Origin: Clostridiaceae bacterium UBA5444
Lineage (GTDB): Bacteria; Bacillota; Clostridia; Clostridiales; Oxobacteraceae
Reading direction: 5' to 3'
Assembly: GCA_002426575.1 (NCBI GenBank)
Contig: DIRE01000042.1
Location: forward strand, 21,397 to 50,864
Length of the DNA: 29,468 bases
Below, in pieces: positions 15,037 through 24,173 of the stretch (position 1 is its first letter; each line of letters opens with the position of its first letter). The notes under the pieces are model-generated. The model was not told the DNA's origin. It worked only from the letters and a program-made list of their open reading frames with translations, and made no database searches. The position numbers were made by a program, and so were the translations under genes.

Positions 15037-17211
15037 TTGGCAAGACCTAAAAATACCAGTACCAATTTGGTTATTAAAAAAAGACTTCTATTTATTTTTG
15101 GTCTTATTTTTACCTTAATGTTGCTTCTTATAATAAGACTTGGATGGATACAGATTGTTCAAGGACCTGAGCTTCAAAAATTAGCGGTTGAACAATGGAC
15201 AAACGAGGTTAAAATCGATGCTAAAAGAGGCAAAATTTTAGATAGAAATGGAAACGAACTTGCAATAAGCGCTAGCTGTGAAAGAGTGGATGCTTATATG
15301 CGTGATATTATAGCTGAAGAAGAAAAGAATCCAAATATTAAAAATGAAATGGCAGCAGAACTTTCTAAAATACTTGGAGATAGTGAAGAGTCAATATTAA
15401 AAAAGCTTAACATGACATTATCTAATGGTAAACCAATAAATAGTGTTACCATTAAAAGAAGGATTGAAAAGAGTCAGGCAGATGAAATAAGGAAATTAAA
15501 ACTACCGGGAATAATACTATCTGAGGATTCAAAAAGGTATTATCCTAATGGCAGTTTTTTATCTCATGTGCTTGGCTTTACGAATATTGATGGAGTAGGA
15601 CAGGAAGGAATAGAAAAAAAGTATGATAAGGAGCTTAGCGGTAAGCCTGGAAGAATAATAATGGAGACAGATCTTTACAGAAGAGAGCTGCCTTATAATA
15701 TATCAAAATATTATGAACCCATAGAAGGTCAAGATGTTGTGCTAGCCATAGATGAGTCACTTCAACTATATGTTGAGAAAGCCCTTGAGGATGCTTTGGT
15801 TGAGAATAAGGCAAAAGGTGTTACTGCAATTGTTATGAATCCAAAGACGGGTGAGATACTTGCTATGGCAAATAAAGACGATTATAACCCTAATGATCCA
15901 AGAAACATGAAAGATTATAAAGACTTTAAGGATGTTATAAAATCTTGGAATAATAAAGCGGTTACAATGACCTATGAGCCTGGCTCAATATTTAAAGTGG
16001 TAACAGCTTCAGCTGCATTAAGTGAAGGGTTAGTAAACGATAATGATAGGTTTACATGTAATGGTAGCCTAACTATAGGAGGCAGAAGGATTAAATGCTG
16101 GAAAACTAGTGGCCATGGTACTCAAAACTTCGCTGAAATATTGCAAAATTCATGTAACGTTGGATTCATGATTCTTGGAGACAAATTAGGAAAAGAAAAA
16201 TTATATAAATATATAGATATGTTTGGCTTTGGTAAGCCTACTAATTTAGATGTACCCTTTGAAGAAAGCGGGTATGTTAGACCAATTAATCAAATTGGCC
16301 CAGTTGAGCTTTCTAATATAACATTTGGACAGGGAATAACTGTAACCCCTATGCAGATGCTTACGACGATTTCAACAATTGCAAACGATGGGAAGATGAT
16401 GGAACCTCATTTAGTAAAAAAAATACAAAGTACTGATAAAGATGGGAATGTAACCACCGTAGATGAGATAGAACCCAAGATGGTTAAACAGGTGCTAGAT
16501 GAGAATGTAGCAAAAATGATGAAAGAATATTTAGAGAAGGTTGTATCTGTAGGTGGAGGAGCAAATGCTGCTGTTGATGGATATCGTATTGGTGGAAAGA
16601 CTGGTACTGCACAAAAGGCTGAGAATGGGAGATATGCTCCAGGAAAGTATGTATCTTCTTTTATAGGTTTTGCACCAGTTGAAGATCCCCAGCTTGCTAT
16701 TTTTATATGTATTGATGAACCAAATCCAAATAAATATTATGCTGGCCAGATTGTTGCACCTCTGGCAGGAAGAATATTTAGAGATGCATTTACAAGTCTT
16801 AACATAAAGCCACAAAATGGAGGGAAATATGACATAGAGGTAATACTTCCCAGTGTTATTGGCTTGACTAAAGTAGAAGCAGAGAAGAGATTGAAGGATG
16901 CAGGCTTCCAATGTGAAATAAAAGATGAAGGAAAAGTAGTTGTAGATATGAATCCTTTACCGGGGATTTCTGTCAAATCTGGGTCTAAGGTTGCCCTTTA
17001 CATGGGAGAAGGTGGGACTTATAATAATAAAGTAATTATCCCAGACCTTCATGGCAAATCAGCAAAAGATGCTGATACAATACTAAAATCTCTAGGACTT
17101 AAATTAAAGTCTTCAGGGGATGGGTATGCTACAAATCAAAGCCCTGAGGTAGGAGAAAAAGTTCCAAAGGGCACCACTGTTAGTGTACAGTTTGAGGCTT
17201 TTGGGGATTAA
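15037..17211 (+). CDS. Class B penicillin-binding protein (SpoVD/PbpB, PBP2-type transpeptidase) with two PASTA domains
   Basis: 724 residues: a cytoplasmic basic start, a membrane anchor (about 16-40), a dimerisation domain beginning with the RGKILDRNG motif (59-67), then the transpeptidase with Ser317-x-x-Lys320 (PGSIFK), Ser372-Cys-Asn and Lys521-Thr-Gly. Two C-terminal PASTA domains follow (about 600-655 and 663-722). It crosslinks peptidoglycan, working with the SEDS protein encoded downstream. Bacillus subtilis has both pbpB (two PASTA) and spoVD (one PASTA) here. A single gene is present in this cluster, so I leave the symbol open: PASTA number favours the vegetative PbpB type, while clostridial genes at this site are often called spoVD. 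Start TTG after AAGGGGG; the region just upstream has no ATG in frame. Confidence 0.93.
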   Translation: MARPKNTSTNLVIKKRLLFIFGLIFTLMLLLIIRLGWIQIVQGPELQKLAVEQWTNEVKIDAKRGKILDRNGNELAISASCERVDAYMRDIIAEEEKNPNIKNEMAAELSKILGDSEESILKKLNMTLSNGKPINSVTIKRRIEKSQADEIRKLKLPGIILSEDSKRYYPNGSFLSHVLGFTNIDGVGQEGIEKKYDKELSGKPGRIIMETDLYRRELPYNISKYYEPIEGQDVVLAIDESLQLYVEKALEDALVENKAKGVTAIVMNPKTGEILAMANKDDYNPNDPRNMKDYKDFKDVIKSWNNKAVTMTYEPGSIFKVVTASAALSEGLVNDNDRFTCNGSLTIGGRRIKCWKTSGHGTQNFAEILQNSCNVGFMILGDKLGKEKLYKYIDMFGFGKPTNLDVPFEESGYVRPINQIGPVELSNITFGQGITVTPMQMLTTISTIANDGKMMEPHLVKKIQSTDKDGNVTTVDEIEPKMVKQVLDENVAKMMKEYLEKVVSVGGGANAAVDGYRIGGKTGTAQKAENGRYAPGKYVSSFIGFAPVEDPQLAIFICIDEPNPNKYYAGQIVAPLAGRIFRDAFTSLNIKPQNGGKYDIEVILPSVIGLTKVEAEKRLKDAGFQCEIKDEGKVVVDMNPLPGISVKSGSKVALYMGEGGTYNNKVIIPDLHGKSAKDADTILKSLGLKLKSSGDGYATNQSPEVGEKVPKGTTVSVQFEAFGD

Positions 17212-17227
17212 TATAATGGAGGACGAA

Positions 17228-18679
17228 ATGAAACTTAAAAACTTAATTGACGGATTTGATAGCCATATATGTAGTGGAAGTATAGATGTTGATGTAGAAG
17301 GGATTGCATATGATTCAAGAAAGGTTAAGGAAGGCTATGTATTTGTATGCATATCAGGATTTAAAACTGATGGGCATGATTATGTTCGGGAAGCCATTAA
17401 AAGTGGAGCAGTTGCTATAGTTGCTGAAAAGGATGTAAAACTTAGTGAAGATATTACATTAATTAAAACAAGCAACACAAGAAAGGCTTTAGCTTTTATG
17501 TCAGCTGCATATTTTGATCATCCAGCTAGCAAAATGAAATTAATTGGGGTTACCGGTACTAATGGTAAAACAACAACAACATACCTGATTAAATCTATAC
17601 TAGAGAAAAGTGAATACAATGTTTCTCTTATAGGAACAGTTGCAAATATAATAGGAGATAAAAAGATACCATCTAAAAATACAACACCTGAATCTTATGA
17701 TTTACAATATATGTTTAACGAAATGGTTAAAAACCATACTGATTATTGTATAATGGAAGTATCTTCTCATTCATTAGCGTTAGACAGGGTGGCAGGCTGT
17801 ATTTTCGACATTGGCATCTTTACAAATCTTACCCAGGATCATTTAGATTTTCACAAAACTTTTGAAAACTATTTTAATGCAAAATTAAAGCTATTTAAAC
17901 AGTCTAAAAAGGCAGCAATAAATATAGATGATGACTATGGCACAAAAATAATTGAGAATGTAGACATACCTGTTTTGACCTATTCAGAAAGCAAAGAGTC
18001 TGATATATGGGCAACAGATATAGAGATTACATCTAATTGCTCTAGATTTATATTAAGGACAAAAGATGATTCAGTGGAGATTAATCTTTCACTACCAGGT
18101 AGATTTAATGTATATAATGCTTTATCTGCAGCTTCTGCCTGCATAGCTGAAGGCATATCACTTAAATTAATAAAACTTGGGCTTGAAGGTGTGGCAGGGG
18201 TGCCTGGTAGGTCTGAAGTTATCCAAAGCCCAAAGGGATATTCTGTGATTATAGATTATGCTCATACCCCAGATGGTATTGTTAACATATTAAATACTGT
18301 TGGAGAATATGCTAAAAAAAGAATAATAACAGTATTCGGTTGTGGTGGAGATAGAGATAAAACCAAGCGCCCTATTATGGGAGAAGTTGCTGGAAAGTTA
18401 TCTACAATATGTATAGTTACATCAGATAACCCACGAAGTGAAGAACCTAAAGCCATTATAGAAGATATACTGCCAGGAATCAATAAGACTGGCTGCAACT
18501 TTGAAGTTATAGTAAATAGAAAAGAAGCTATTGAGAGGGCATTATCTATAGGAGAGAAAGATGATGTAATAGCGATTGTAGGTAAAGGTCATGAGACGTA
18601 CCAGATATTAAAAGATAAAACAATACATTTTGATGAAAGAGAGATTATTAGAGACTTCTTTAAAAATCAAGGTTTGTAA
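17228..18679 (+). CDS. murE: UDP-MurNAc-L-Ala-D-Glu: meso-diaminopimelate ligase MurE
   Basis: 483 residues. It adds the third amino acid to the peptidoglycan precursor in the cytoplasm, using ATP. Visible features: the UDP-binding N-terminal domain with AYDSRKVKEG, P-loop GVTGTNGKTTTT (107-118), NTTPES (151-156), and DNPR at 400-403, which in this family marks selection of meso-diaminopimelate rather than lysine. The start at 17228 follows GGAGG at a 5-nt distance; ATG 17216 and a longer frame overlapping the PBP gene lack a ribosome site. Next gene mraY follows after 36 nt. murF is not between them, as in Bacillus subtilis. Confidence 0.96.
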   Translation: MKLKNLIDGFDSHICSGSIDVDVEGIAYDSRKVKEGYVFVCISGFKTDGHDYVREAIKSGAVAIVAEKDVKLSEDITLIKTSNTRKALAFMSAAYFDHPASKMKLIGVTGTNGKTTTTYLIKSILEKSEYNVSLIGTVANIIGDKKIPSKNTTPESYDLQYMFNEMVKNHTDYCIMEVSSHSLALDRVAGCIFDIGIFTNLTQDHLDFHKTFENYFNAKLKLFKQSKKAAINIDDDYGTKIIENVDIPVLTYSESKESDIWATDIEITSNCSRFILRTKDDSVEINLSLPGRFNVYNALSAASACIAEGISLKLIKLGLEGVAGVPGRSEVIQSPKGYSVIIDYAHTPDGIVNILNTVGEYAKKRIITVFGCGGDRDKTKRPIMGEVAGKLSTICIVTSDNPRSEEPKAIIEDILPGINKTGCNFEVIVNRKEAIERALSIGEKDDVIAIVGKGHETYQILKDKTIHFDEREIIRDFFKNQGL

Positions 18680-18715
18680 TACTTATGACAACAACTACTG
18701 GAAGAAGGGAATTTA

Positions 18716-19666
18716 ATGAACAAAATAATATATGCAATACTTACTGCATCAATATCTGGGATATTATTAGGCCCTATTATTATTCCGGCACTAAAAGTGT
18801 TAAAGTTTGGTCAAAATGTAAGGGATGATGGACCAAAGTCTCATCTTAAAAAGACTGGGACTCCTACAATGGGCGGTATAATGCTTATGATATCCCTTAT
18901 AATTGCAACCCTAGTTGTGAATAGAAAGTTTAGCGGAGCATATGCTGTTGCAATGATTGTAACCCTTGGAAGTGGACTTTTAGGTCTTTTAGATGATGGA
19001 ATAAAAATAATTAAAAAAAGGTCACTTGGACTTAAGCCATACCAAAAGATAATTGGGCAACTATTAATAGCAGCATTTTTATCCACATATGGGTATCATA
19101 ATGTAGGCTCAGAAATACTTGCTCCATTTACTAAAAACACATTAGATTTAGGGTTATGGTATATACCAATTGCTATGTTTGTAGTAGTAGGTACAATAAA
19201 TAGTGTAAACTTAACAGATGGTATAGATGGTCTAGCATCTTCTGTTACAATGATTGTAGCATTGTTTTTTGTATTCGTAACTTATGGACTAGGGTATGAT
19301 GAGCTTGCAATATTTTCTGCATGTATAGGTGGAGCATGTTTAGGCTTTTTAAGATATAACTCATATCCTGCAGCAGTTTTTATGGGAGATACAGGATCTT
19401 TAGCTCTAGGTGGCGCTGTGGCAGCACTTGCTATACTATCTGGTCTTATATTATATCTTCCTATAATAGGTATAGTGTATGTAGCCGAGGCATTATCTGA
19501 TATAATTCAAGTTTTATCATTTAAACTTACAGGCAAGAGAGTCTTTAAAATGGCACCACTTCATCATCACTTTGAATTATCAGGGTGGCATGAAACAAAA
19601 ATTGTTGCAACATTTAGTATTGTAACAGCATTATGCTGTTTAATAGGATTATTAGGATTGTTATGA
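18716..19666 (+). CDS. mraY: Phospho-N-acetylmuramoyl-pentapeptide-transferase MraY
   Basis: 316 residues with about ten membrane helices. It moves phospho-MurNAc-pentapeptide from UDP to undecaprenyl phosphate, making lipid I on the inner face of the membrane. Family motifs are intact: PTMGGIM near helix 2, LLDDGIKI (the Asp pair), NSVNLTDGIDGLAS, FMGDTGSLALGG, and the histidine motif HHHFELSGW near the C-terminus. GAAGGGA lies before the ATG. It lies between murE and the SEDS gene; murD, which follows mraY in Bacillus subtilis, is absent. Confidence 0.97.
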   Translation: MNKIIYAILTASISGILLGPIIIPALKVLKFGQNVRDDGPKSHLKKTGTPTMGGIMLMISLIIATLVVNRKFSGAYAVAMIVTLGSGLLGLLDDGIKIIKKRSLGLKPYQKIIGQLLIAAFLSTYGYHNVGSEILAPFTKNTLDLGLWYIPIAMFVVVGTINSVNLTDGIDGLASSVTMIVALFFVFVTYGLGYDELAIFSACIGGACLGFLRYNSYPAAVFMGDTGSLALGGAVAALAILSGLILYLPIIGIVYVAEALSDIIQVLSFKLTGKRVFKMAPLHHHFELSGWHETKIVATFSIVTALCCLIGLLGLL

Positions 19667-19718
19667 TTGCTATTTATAATATTGTTATAGATAAATATTT
19701 AGCCTTGTGGGAGGTTAA

Positions 19719-20828
19719 TTGTTAATTATGCATAAAAGAAGTAATTCTTCGGACTTTTTACTAATGTTTATAGTATTTGCTCTTTTGCTAATAGGACTTA
19801 TTATGGTTTTTAGTGCAAGCTCCTATACAGATTTGATAAAGCACAATGGGGATGCTTATTATACATTTAAGAGGCAGCTAACTTGGGCTGGAATAGGTTT
19901 CTTTGCAATGATATTTACTATGAATTATGATTATCACAAATTGAAAAAGTTTTCAATACCGCTGCTTATAGTATCTATTATGCTTTTGGTTGTAGTATTA
20001 TTTATGCCAGGTATAAAGGATGTAAAAAGGTGGATAGGAATAGGGCCTTTAACTTTTCAGCCATCAGAGATTGCTAAGTTTTCTATTGCATTATATATGG
20101 CATCAACAATGTCCCAGAATATGAATAAGATTAAATCTTTTACCCATATAATGCTAAATTATGTGCTTGTAGGTGGATTGGTTTTTGGACTTATACTTAT
20201 AGAACCAAACTTAAGTATGGCTGGAACTGTGCTTATTTTGGTATTTATAATGCTTATAGCAGCCGGAGCAAAGGTTTCGCACCTTTCATTTTTGGCGGTT
20301 GTAGGATCTTGTGCTGCAGTAGTTTTTACCATGTCTGAGGATTATAGATATAGAAGGTTTACAGCCTTTTTAGATCCATGGAAGGATCCTCTAGATACAG
20401 GTTATCAAGCCGTGCAGTCGCTCCTTGCTTTAGGATCTGGTGGGCTTACTGGCATGGGACTTGGTAAGTCAAGACAAAAATTTTTCTATATACCTGAACC
20501 ACAAAATGACTTTATATTTTCCATAATTGGTGAGGAACTTGGTTTTATAGGATCTGTAATTATTATAACTTTATTTTTATTGTTAGTGTGGAGAGGCATA
20601 AAGATTGCAATGAATGCAGTCGATAATTTTGGTAGTTTATTAGCTGTTGGTCTTACATCTTTAATTGCAATTCAAACAATAATAAATATAGCTGTTGCAA
20701 CCTCGTCAATGCCAATAACAGGAATACCACTACCCTTTATTAGCTATGGAGGAACATCCCTTGTTTTTATGATGATAACGGTAGGAGTGCTGCTTAATAT
20801 ATCAAGGTATCAGAAGAAGAGCAAATAG
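19719..20828 (+). CDS. SEDS peptidoglycan glycosyltransferase FtsW/SpoVE
   Basis: 369 residues with ten predicted helices. SEDS proteins polymerise lipid II into glycan strands together with a class B PBP, here probably the one encoded upstream. Motifs: VFSASS in helix 1, KRWIGIGPLTFQPSE with the SEIAKF end, LIEPNLSMAGT, PEPQNDFIFSIIGEELGF, and ITGIPLPFISYGGTS near the C-terminus. Sequence alone does not separate vegetative FtsW from sporulation-specific SpoVE. The TTG at 19719 lies 4 nt after GGGAGG and an in-frame ATG (19728) lies 13 nt after it; both are possible, and I kept the TTG. The expected neighbours murD before and murG after are missing. Confidence 0.93.
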   Translation: MLIMHKRSNSSDFLLMFIVFALLLIGLIMVFSASSYTDLIKHNGDAYYTFKRQLTWAGIGFFAMIFTMNYDYHKLKKFSIPLLIVSIMLLVVVLFMPGIKDVKRWIGIGPLTFQPSEIAKFSIALYMASTMSQNMNKIKSFTHIMLNYVLVGGLVFGLILIEPNLSMAGTVLILVFIMLIAAGAKVSHLSFLAVVGSCAAVVFTMSEDYRYRRFTAFLDPWKDPLDTGYQAVQSLLALGSGGLTGMGLGKSRQKFFYIPEPQNDFIFSIIGEELGFIGSVIIITLFLLLVWRGIKIAMNAVDNFGSLLAVGLTSLIAIQTIINIAVATSSMPITGIPLPFISYGGTSLVFMMITVGVLLNISRYQKKSK

Positions 20829-20853
20829 TAAGTAACACCGAAGGATATGTATG

Positions 20854-20869
20854 CATAATATATATTATG
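20854..20869. repeat. 16-bp perfect AT-rich palindrome before murA
   Basis: CATAATATATATTATG is identical to its own reverse complement, 50 nt before the murA start. It may be chance in AT-rich DNA or a binding site; no T run follows, so it is not a terminator. Confidence 0.4.
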
Positions 20870-20919
20870 TTTAGACCTAGTATTAAATATTAATATGCAT
20901 CTTCCGGAGGTTGGTAGTA

Positions 20920-22170
20920 TTGAGCAGATATATTATAAAAGGCGGTAATAGGATTGATGGAAAGCTAAGAATTGGTGGAGCTAAAAATTCTGTATTACCC
21001 ATATTTGCTGCTTCGATTATAAGCGGCAAGGTAAGTATTATACATGATTGCCCTATATTAAAAGATGTAGAAATAATGATAGAGATGCTAAGGCAGCTTG
21101 GATGCGAGATAAAAATAGAAGGACATACAGTAATAATTGATTCTTCGGGAGAATTGAAATATGAAGTCTCTGATTCTTTAGTAAGAAAAATGAGATCGTC
21201 TGTTGTGCTCCTTGGAGCCTTAATTGCGAGACTTAAAAAGGCAAAAATATGCTTTCCAGGAGGCTGTGATATAGGTATAAGACCAATTGACTTACACCTT
21301 AAAGGCCTAGAAAAACTTGGAGTTTTAGTCGAAGAGGATAAAGGAATTATAAATTGCGTAGCAAATGAACTTAAAGGGGCTGATATACACTTAGACTACC
21401 CTAGCGTTGGTGCAACAGAGAATATACTTTTAGCATCCATATATGCAAAGGGAAAAACTATTATTAGAAATGCAGCAAAAGAACCAGAAATATATGACCT
21501 TCAGGAGTATTTAAACAGTATTGGCGCAAAAGTTTCTGGAGCAGGGACTAGCGAAATAACCATTGAAGGAGTAGATAATTTAGATAATGGCGAGCATACA
21601 ATAATACCTGATAGAATTGTTGCAGGTACCTTCTTGACTGCAGCCGCTGCAACAGGGGGAAAGATAGAACTCGATAATGTAAATATTGAGCATCTTCAGC
21701 CAATAGTAGCAAAGTTAAGAGAAAGCGGATCTACTATTTATGAAAATGGCAATAAAATATATTTAATAGGACCTAAGGAAAATAACGCAATAGATATAAT
21801 AAGGACACTTCCATACCCAGGCTTTCCTACGGATATGCAGGCTCCTATTATGTCTTTACTAGTTAAAGCAAATGGAACTTCAACAGTTATTGAGACAATA
21901 TTTGAAAATAGATTTAAGCATGTAGATGATCTTATATGTATGGGCGCAAATATAAGGGTATATGGAAGGGTAGCTATTATTAATGGTAAAAAGAATATAG
22001 TAGGGAAAGAAGTTACTGCAAAAGATTTAAGAGGCGGTGCAGCACTTATTATAGCAGGATTAAGTGCTGAAGGAACAACCATAGTTGATGGTGTAGAACA
22101 TATAGATAGAGGATATGAGGATATAGAGAAAAACTTTCAAAGCATTGGTGCTGAAATAAAAAGGGATTAA
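20920..22170 (+). CDS. murA: UDP-N-acetylglucosamine 1-carboxyvinyltransferase MurA
   Basis: 416 residues. It catalyses the first committed step of peptidoglycan synthesis, joining enolpyruvate from PEP to UDP-GlcNAc. GGAKNSVLPIFAA holds the Lys-Asn pair of the active site. The catalytic cysteine is Cys116 in PGGCDIGIRPIDLH, the position targeted by fosfomycin. The sequence TDMQAP and the C-terminal RGGAALIIAGLSA are also typical. The TTG at 20920 is used because CCGGAGG ends 9 nt before it; an upstream in-frame TTG at 20911 directly abuts the ribosome site. It lies where murG and murB are found in Bacillus subtilis. Firmicutes usually have two MurA paralogues; the other is not in the window. 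Confidence 0.96.
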   Translation: MSRYIIKGGNRIDGKLRIGGAKNSVLPIFAASIISGKVSIIHDCPILKDVEIMIEMLRQLGCEIKIEGHTVIIDSSGELKYEVSDSLVRKMRSSVVLLGALIARLKKAKICFPGGCDIGIRPIDLHLKGLEKLGVLVEEDKGIINCVANELKGADIHLDYPSVGATENILLASIYAKGKTIIRNAAKEPEIYDLQEYLNSIGAKVSGAGTSEITIEGVDNLDNGEHTIIPDRIVAGTFLTAAAATGGKIELDNVNIEHLQPIVAKLRESGSTIYENGNKIYLIGPKENNAIDIIRTLPYPGFPTDMQAPIMSLLVKANGTSTVIETIFENRFKHVDDLICMGANIRVYGRVAIINGKKNIVGKEVTAKDLRGGAALIIAGLSAEGTTIVDGVEHIDRGYEDIEKNFQSIGAEIKRD

Positions 22171-22178
22171 GCTAAAGG

Positions 22179-22230
22179 AGCAGAACTAACTTAAGTTCTG
22201 CTGTTTAAATTAGTAAAACTTAAGTTAGTT
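22179..22230 (+). promoter_or_regulatory. Two mutually exclusive hairpins between murA and divIB
   Basis: Hairpin A: AGCAGAACT (22179-22187) with AGTTCTGCT (22194-22202), perfect 9-bp stem, 6-nt loop. Hairpin B: AACTAACTTAAGTT (22184-22197) with AACTTAAGTTAGTT (22217-22230), perfect 14-bp stem. They share bases, so only one can form at a time. No T run follows, so plain termination is unlikely. Confidence 0.5.
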
Positions 22231-22266
22231 TATAAGTATATGCTCTTAACAACCGATGACTAGACT

Positions 22267-23037
22267 ATGGTGGGGGTGATTGCTATAACTTATGAAGACA
22301 TACAAAAGAGAATAAAAAAAAGAAAAATAAGGTTTAGAATATTTATTGGAATTATAATTTTATCAATACTATCAGTGCTGGTATTTAAATATCCTGTATT
22401 TAAAGTTAGAAGTGTAATTGTAGAAGGCAATAGCATTGTCCCCAAAGAAAAAATAATAGAGCTATCTAGTATAAAAGATGGAGATAATATACTAACAATT
22501 AACAAAAAGGAAGACAACAAAAAGGTAGAAACTAATTCTTACATTGAATCCTCAAATATTAGAAGAACGGTTGCAGGTAATGTTTATATAGAAATAAAAG
22601 AAAGAGAGTCTGCTGCACTTGTAGAATATGAAAAGAAATTTATATCAATTGATAAAAATGGAGTTGCCATAGAGGTATTAGATAAAAAAGACGAATATAA
22701 CCTCCCAATAATAAAAGGCCTGGATATAGTAGGTATAAATATTGGACAAGTTATTGAATTATCAACGCCAAGGGAAATAAATACAATAAAAGTAATATTT
22801 GATAATGTAAATAAACATGATTTATCTGATATAATATATGAAATAGACATAAAAAATTTAATATCTATTGAAATTAAGACTAAATATGGTATTAACTTTT
22901 TAATAGGGGATGTAGAAAATATAGATAGTAAACTTGACAAATGCAAAATTATTATGGAGCAAGATCTGCTGAAAAGAGGATTAAAAGGTACTATTGATGT
23001 AAGCTTTAAAGGCAACCCTGTATTTAGACAAGAATAA
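22267..23037 (+). CDS. divIB: Cell division protein DivIB/FtsQ
   Basis: 256 residues: a short basic cytoplasmic end (KRIKKRKIRFR), one membrane helix (about 27-46), then an outside POTRA domain that begins VFKVRSVIVEGNSIVPKEKI and a beta domain ending near NPVFRQE. With FtsL and DivIC it regulates the septal synthase. The start is uncertain: the ATG at 22267 has no ribosome site upstream, while the only G-rich site (GGTGGGGGTG, 22268-22277) lies just after it, so a start at a non-ATG codon downstream (for example ATA 22285 or GTG 22276) is possible. All options leave the helix intact. The paired hairpins at 22179-22230 lie in its leader. Confidence 0.88.
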   Translation: MVGVIAITYEDIQKRIKKRKIRFRIFIGIIILSILSVLVFKYPVFKVRSVIVEGNSIVPKEKIIELSSIKDGDNILTINKKEDNKKVETNSYIESSNIRRTVAGNVYIEIKERESAALVEYEKKFISIDKNGVAIEVLDKKDEYNLPIIKGLDIVGINIGQVIELSTPREINTIKVIFDNVNKHDLSDIIYEIDIKNLISIEIKTKYGINFLIGDVENIDSKLDKCKIIMEQDLLKRGLKGTIDVSFKGNPVFRQE

Positions 23038-23053
23038 ATGGGAGGAAAGTTTG

Positions 23054-23779
23054 ATGAAACATATTAAGGGGCAGGTATATGTGGCAATTGTATGTGTAAT
23101 ACTCGGGCTTATGATTGCATATCAGTTTAGAGCAGTTAAAAACTATACCTATAAAGTTTCTAATGCAAAGATAAATGAGCTGACTGAACAGATAAATGAT
23201 GCACAGAAAGAGAAAGAGAGTCTTGAAAATCATATAAAGGAATTAGAAGGAAAGATTCAAAAATACGAGCATGATGCTTCAAACTCAAGCAGTATTGCAA
23301 AAGGTATGAAAGAGGATTTAGAGAATATTAGAGTACTTGCCGGATTAACTAATGTACAAGGACCAGGTGTTGTAATAACTATATCTCCACAGAATAAGAA
23401 CTTTAATTCAACTGAACCAAACGAAGTGCCTTATGAAGCACTTGTTTTAATGGTAAATGAATTAAATGCTGCTGATGCAGAGGCAATAATGATTAATAAA
23501 CAGAGAATAGTAAGCAGAACTCAAATAAGAGATGCAGGATACTATATTGTAATAAATGGAGTAAGGTTTTCTAAATATGACAAGTTTGAGATTAAGGCTA
23601 TAGGAAACCCAAGTACATTGCAGGGCGCAGTAGAGATGGTTGGAGGTTTGAAAGATTTCTTTACATCTTCTATTTATGGATTAAATGTAACAACTCATCC
23701 TTCAGATGATTTAGTTATATTTAAATGCAACAAAATATTTGACTTTCAGTATGCAAAACCAATAAAGGAAGGTGAATAG
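23054..23779 (+). CDS. DUF881 (YlxW-type) membrane-anchored protein
   Basis: 241 residues: one membrane helix (about 8-24), a coiled coil (about 33-75, with repeated Glu and Lys), and an outside DUF881 domain marked by LAGLTNVQGPGVVITI and LNAADAEAIMINKQRI. The biochemical function of the family is unknown; in Firmicutes it lies between divIB and ftsA, which suggests a role linked to division or the envelope. The ATG at 23054 lies 8 nt after GGGAGG; a TTG directly before it is the alternative. A paralogue follows after the sbp gene. Confidence 0.88.
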   Translation: MKHIKGQVYVAIVCVILGLMIAYQFRAVKNYTYKVSNAKINELTEQINDAQKEKESLENHIKELEGKIQKYEHDASNSSSIAKGMKEDLENIRVLAGLTNVQGPGVVITISPQNKNFNSTEPNEVPYEALVLMVNELNAADAEAIMINKQRIVSRTQIRDAGYYIVINGVRFSKYDKFEIKAIGNPSTLQGAVEMVGGLKDFFTSSIYGLNVTTHPSDDLVIFKCNKIFDFQYAKPIKEGE

Positions 23780-23780
23780 A

Positions 23781-24173
23781 ATGATTCCACTGATTGGGTT
23801 AATAATTGGTATTATACTAGGCATATTTTTGCCTATAAATCTTGGAGAATATTCGTTTTATGTGTCTGTTGCAATACTAGCCTGCCTAGATTCGGTATTT
23901 GGTGCTATAAGGGCTAGCCTTGAAGGAAAGTTTGATACAGAAATATTTATATCAGGTTTTTTTGGGAATGCACTGCTTGCAGCAGGTTTCACATATCTTG
24001 GAGATAGATTAAATGTGCCAATATATCTTTCTGCAGTAATAGTATTTGGAGGCAGGATATTCCAAAACTTTGCTGAAATGAGAAGGCTTGTTATAAATAA
24101 TATTAGGAAGCAGAAAGCAGCAAAGTCACATGAAGATACAACAAAACTTGGAGGGGGAAATGATGAAGTTTGA
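23781..24173 (+). CDS. sbp: Small basic protein Sbp (DUF1290)
   Basis: 130 residues with three hydrophobic segments (about 2-18, 26-43, 55-90) and a charged end. The conserved SVAILACLDSVFGAIRA and VFGGRIFQNFAEMRR identify the DUF1290 family, named small basic protein from Bacillus subtilis, where the gene also precedes ftsA. Function is unknown. GGAAGGTG lies 7 nt before the ATG; an upstream GTG is the ribosome site itself. The 3' end overlaps the next DUF881 gene by 11 nt. The position between two DUF881 genes suggests the three proteins act together in the membrane (inference). Confidence 0.9.
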   Translation: MIPLIGLIIGIILGIFLPINLGEYSFYVSVAILACLDSVFGAIRASLEGKFDTEIFISGFFGNALLAAGFTYLGDRLNVPIYLSAVIVFGGRIFQNFAEMRRLVINNIRKQKAAKSHEDTTKLGGGNDEV

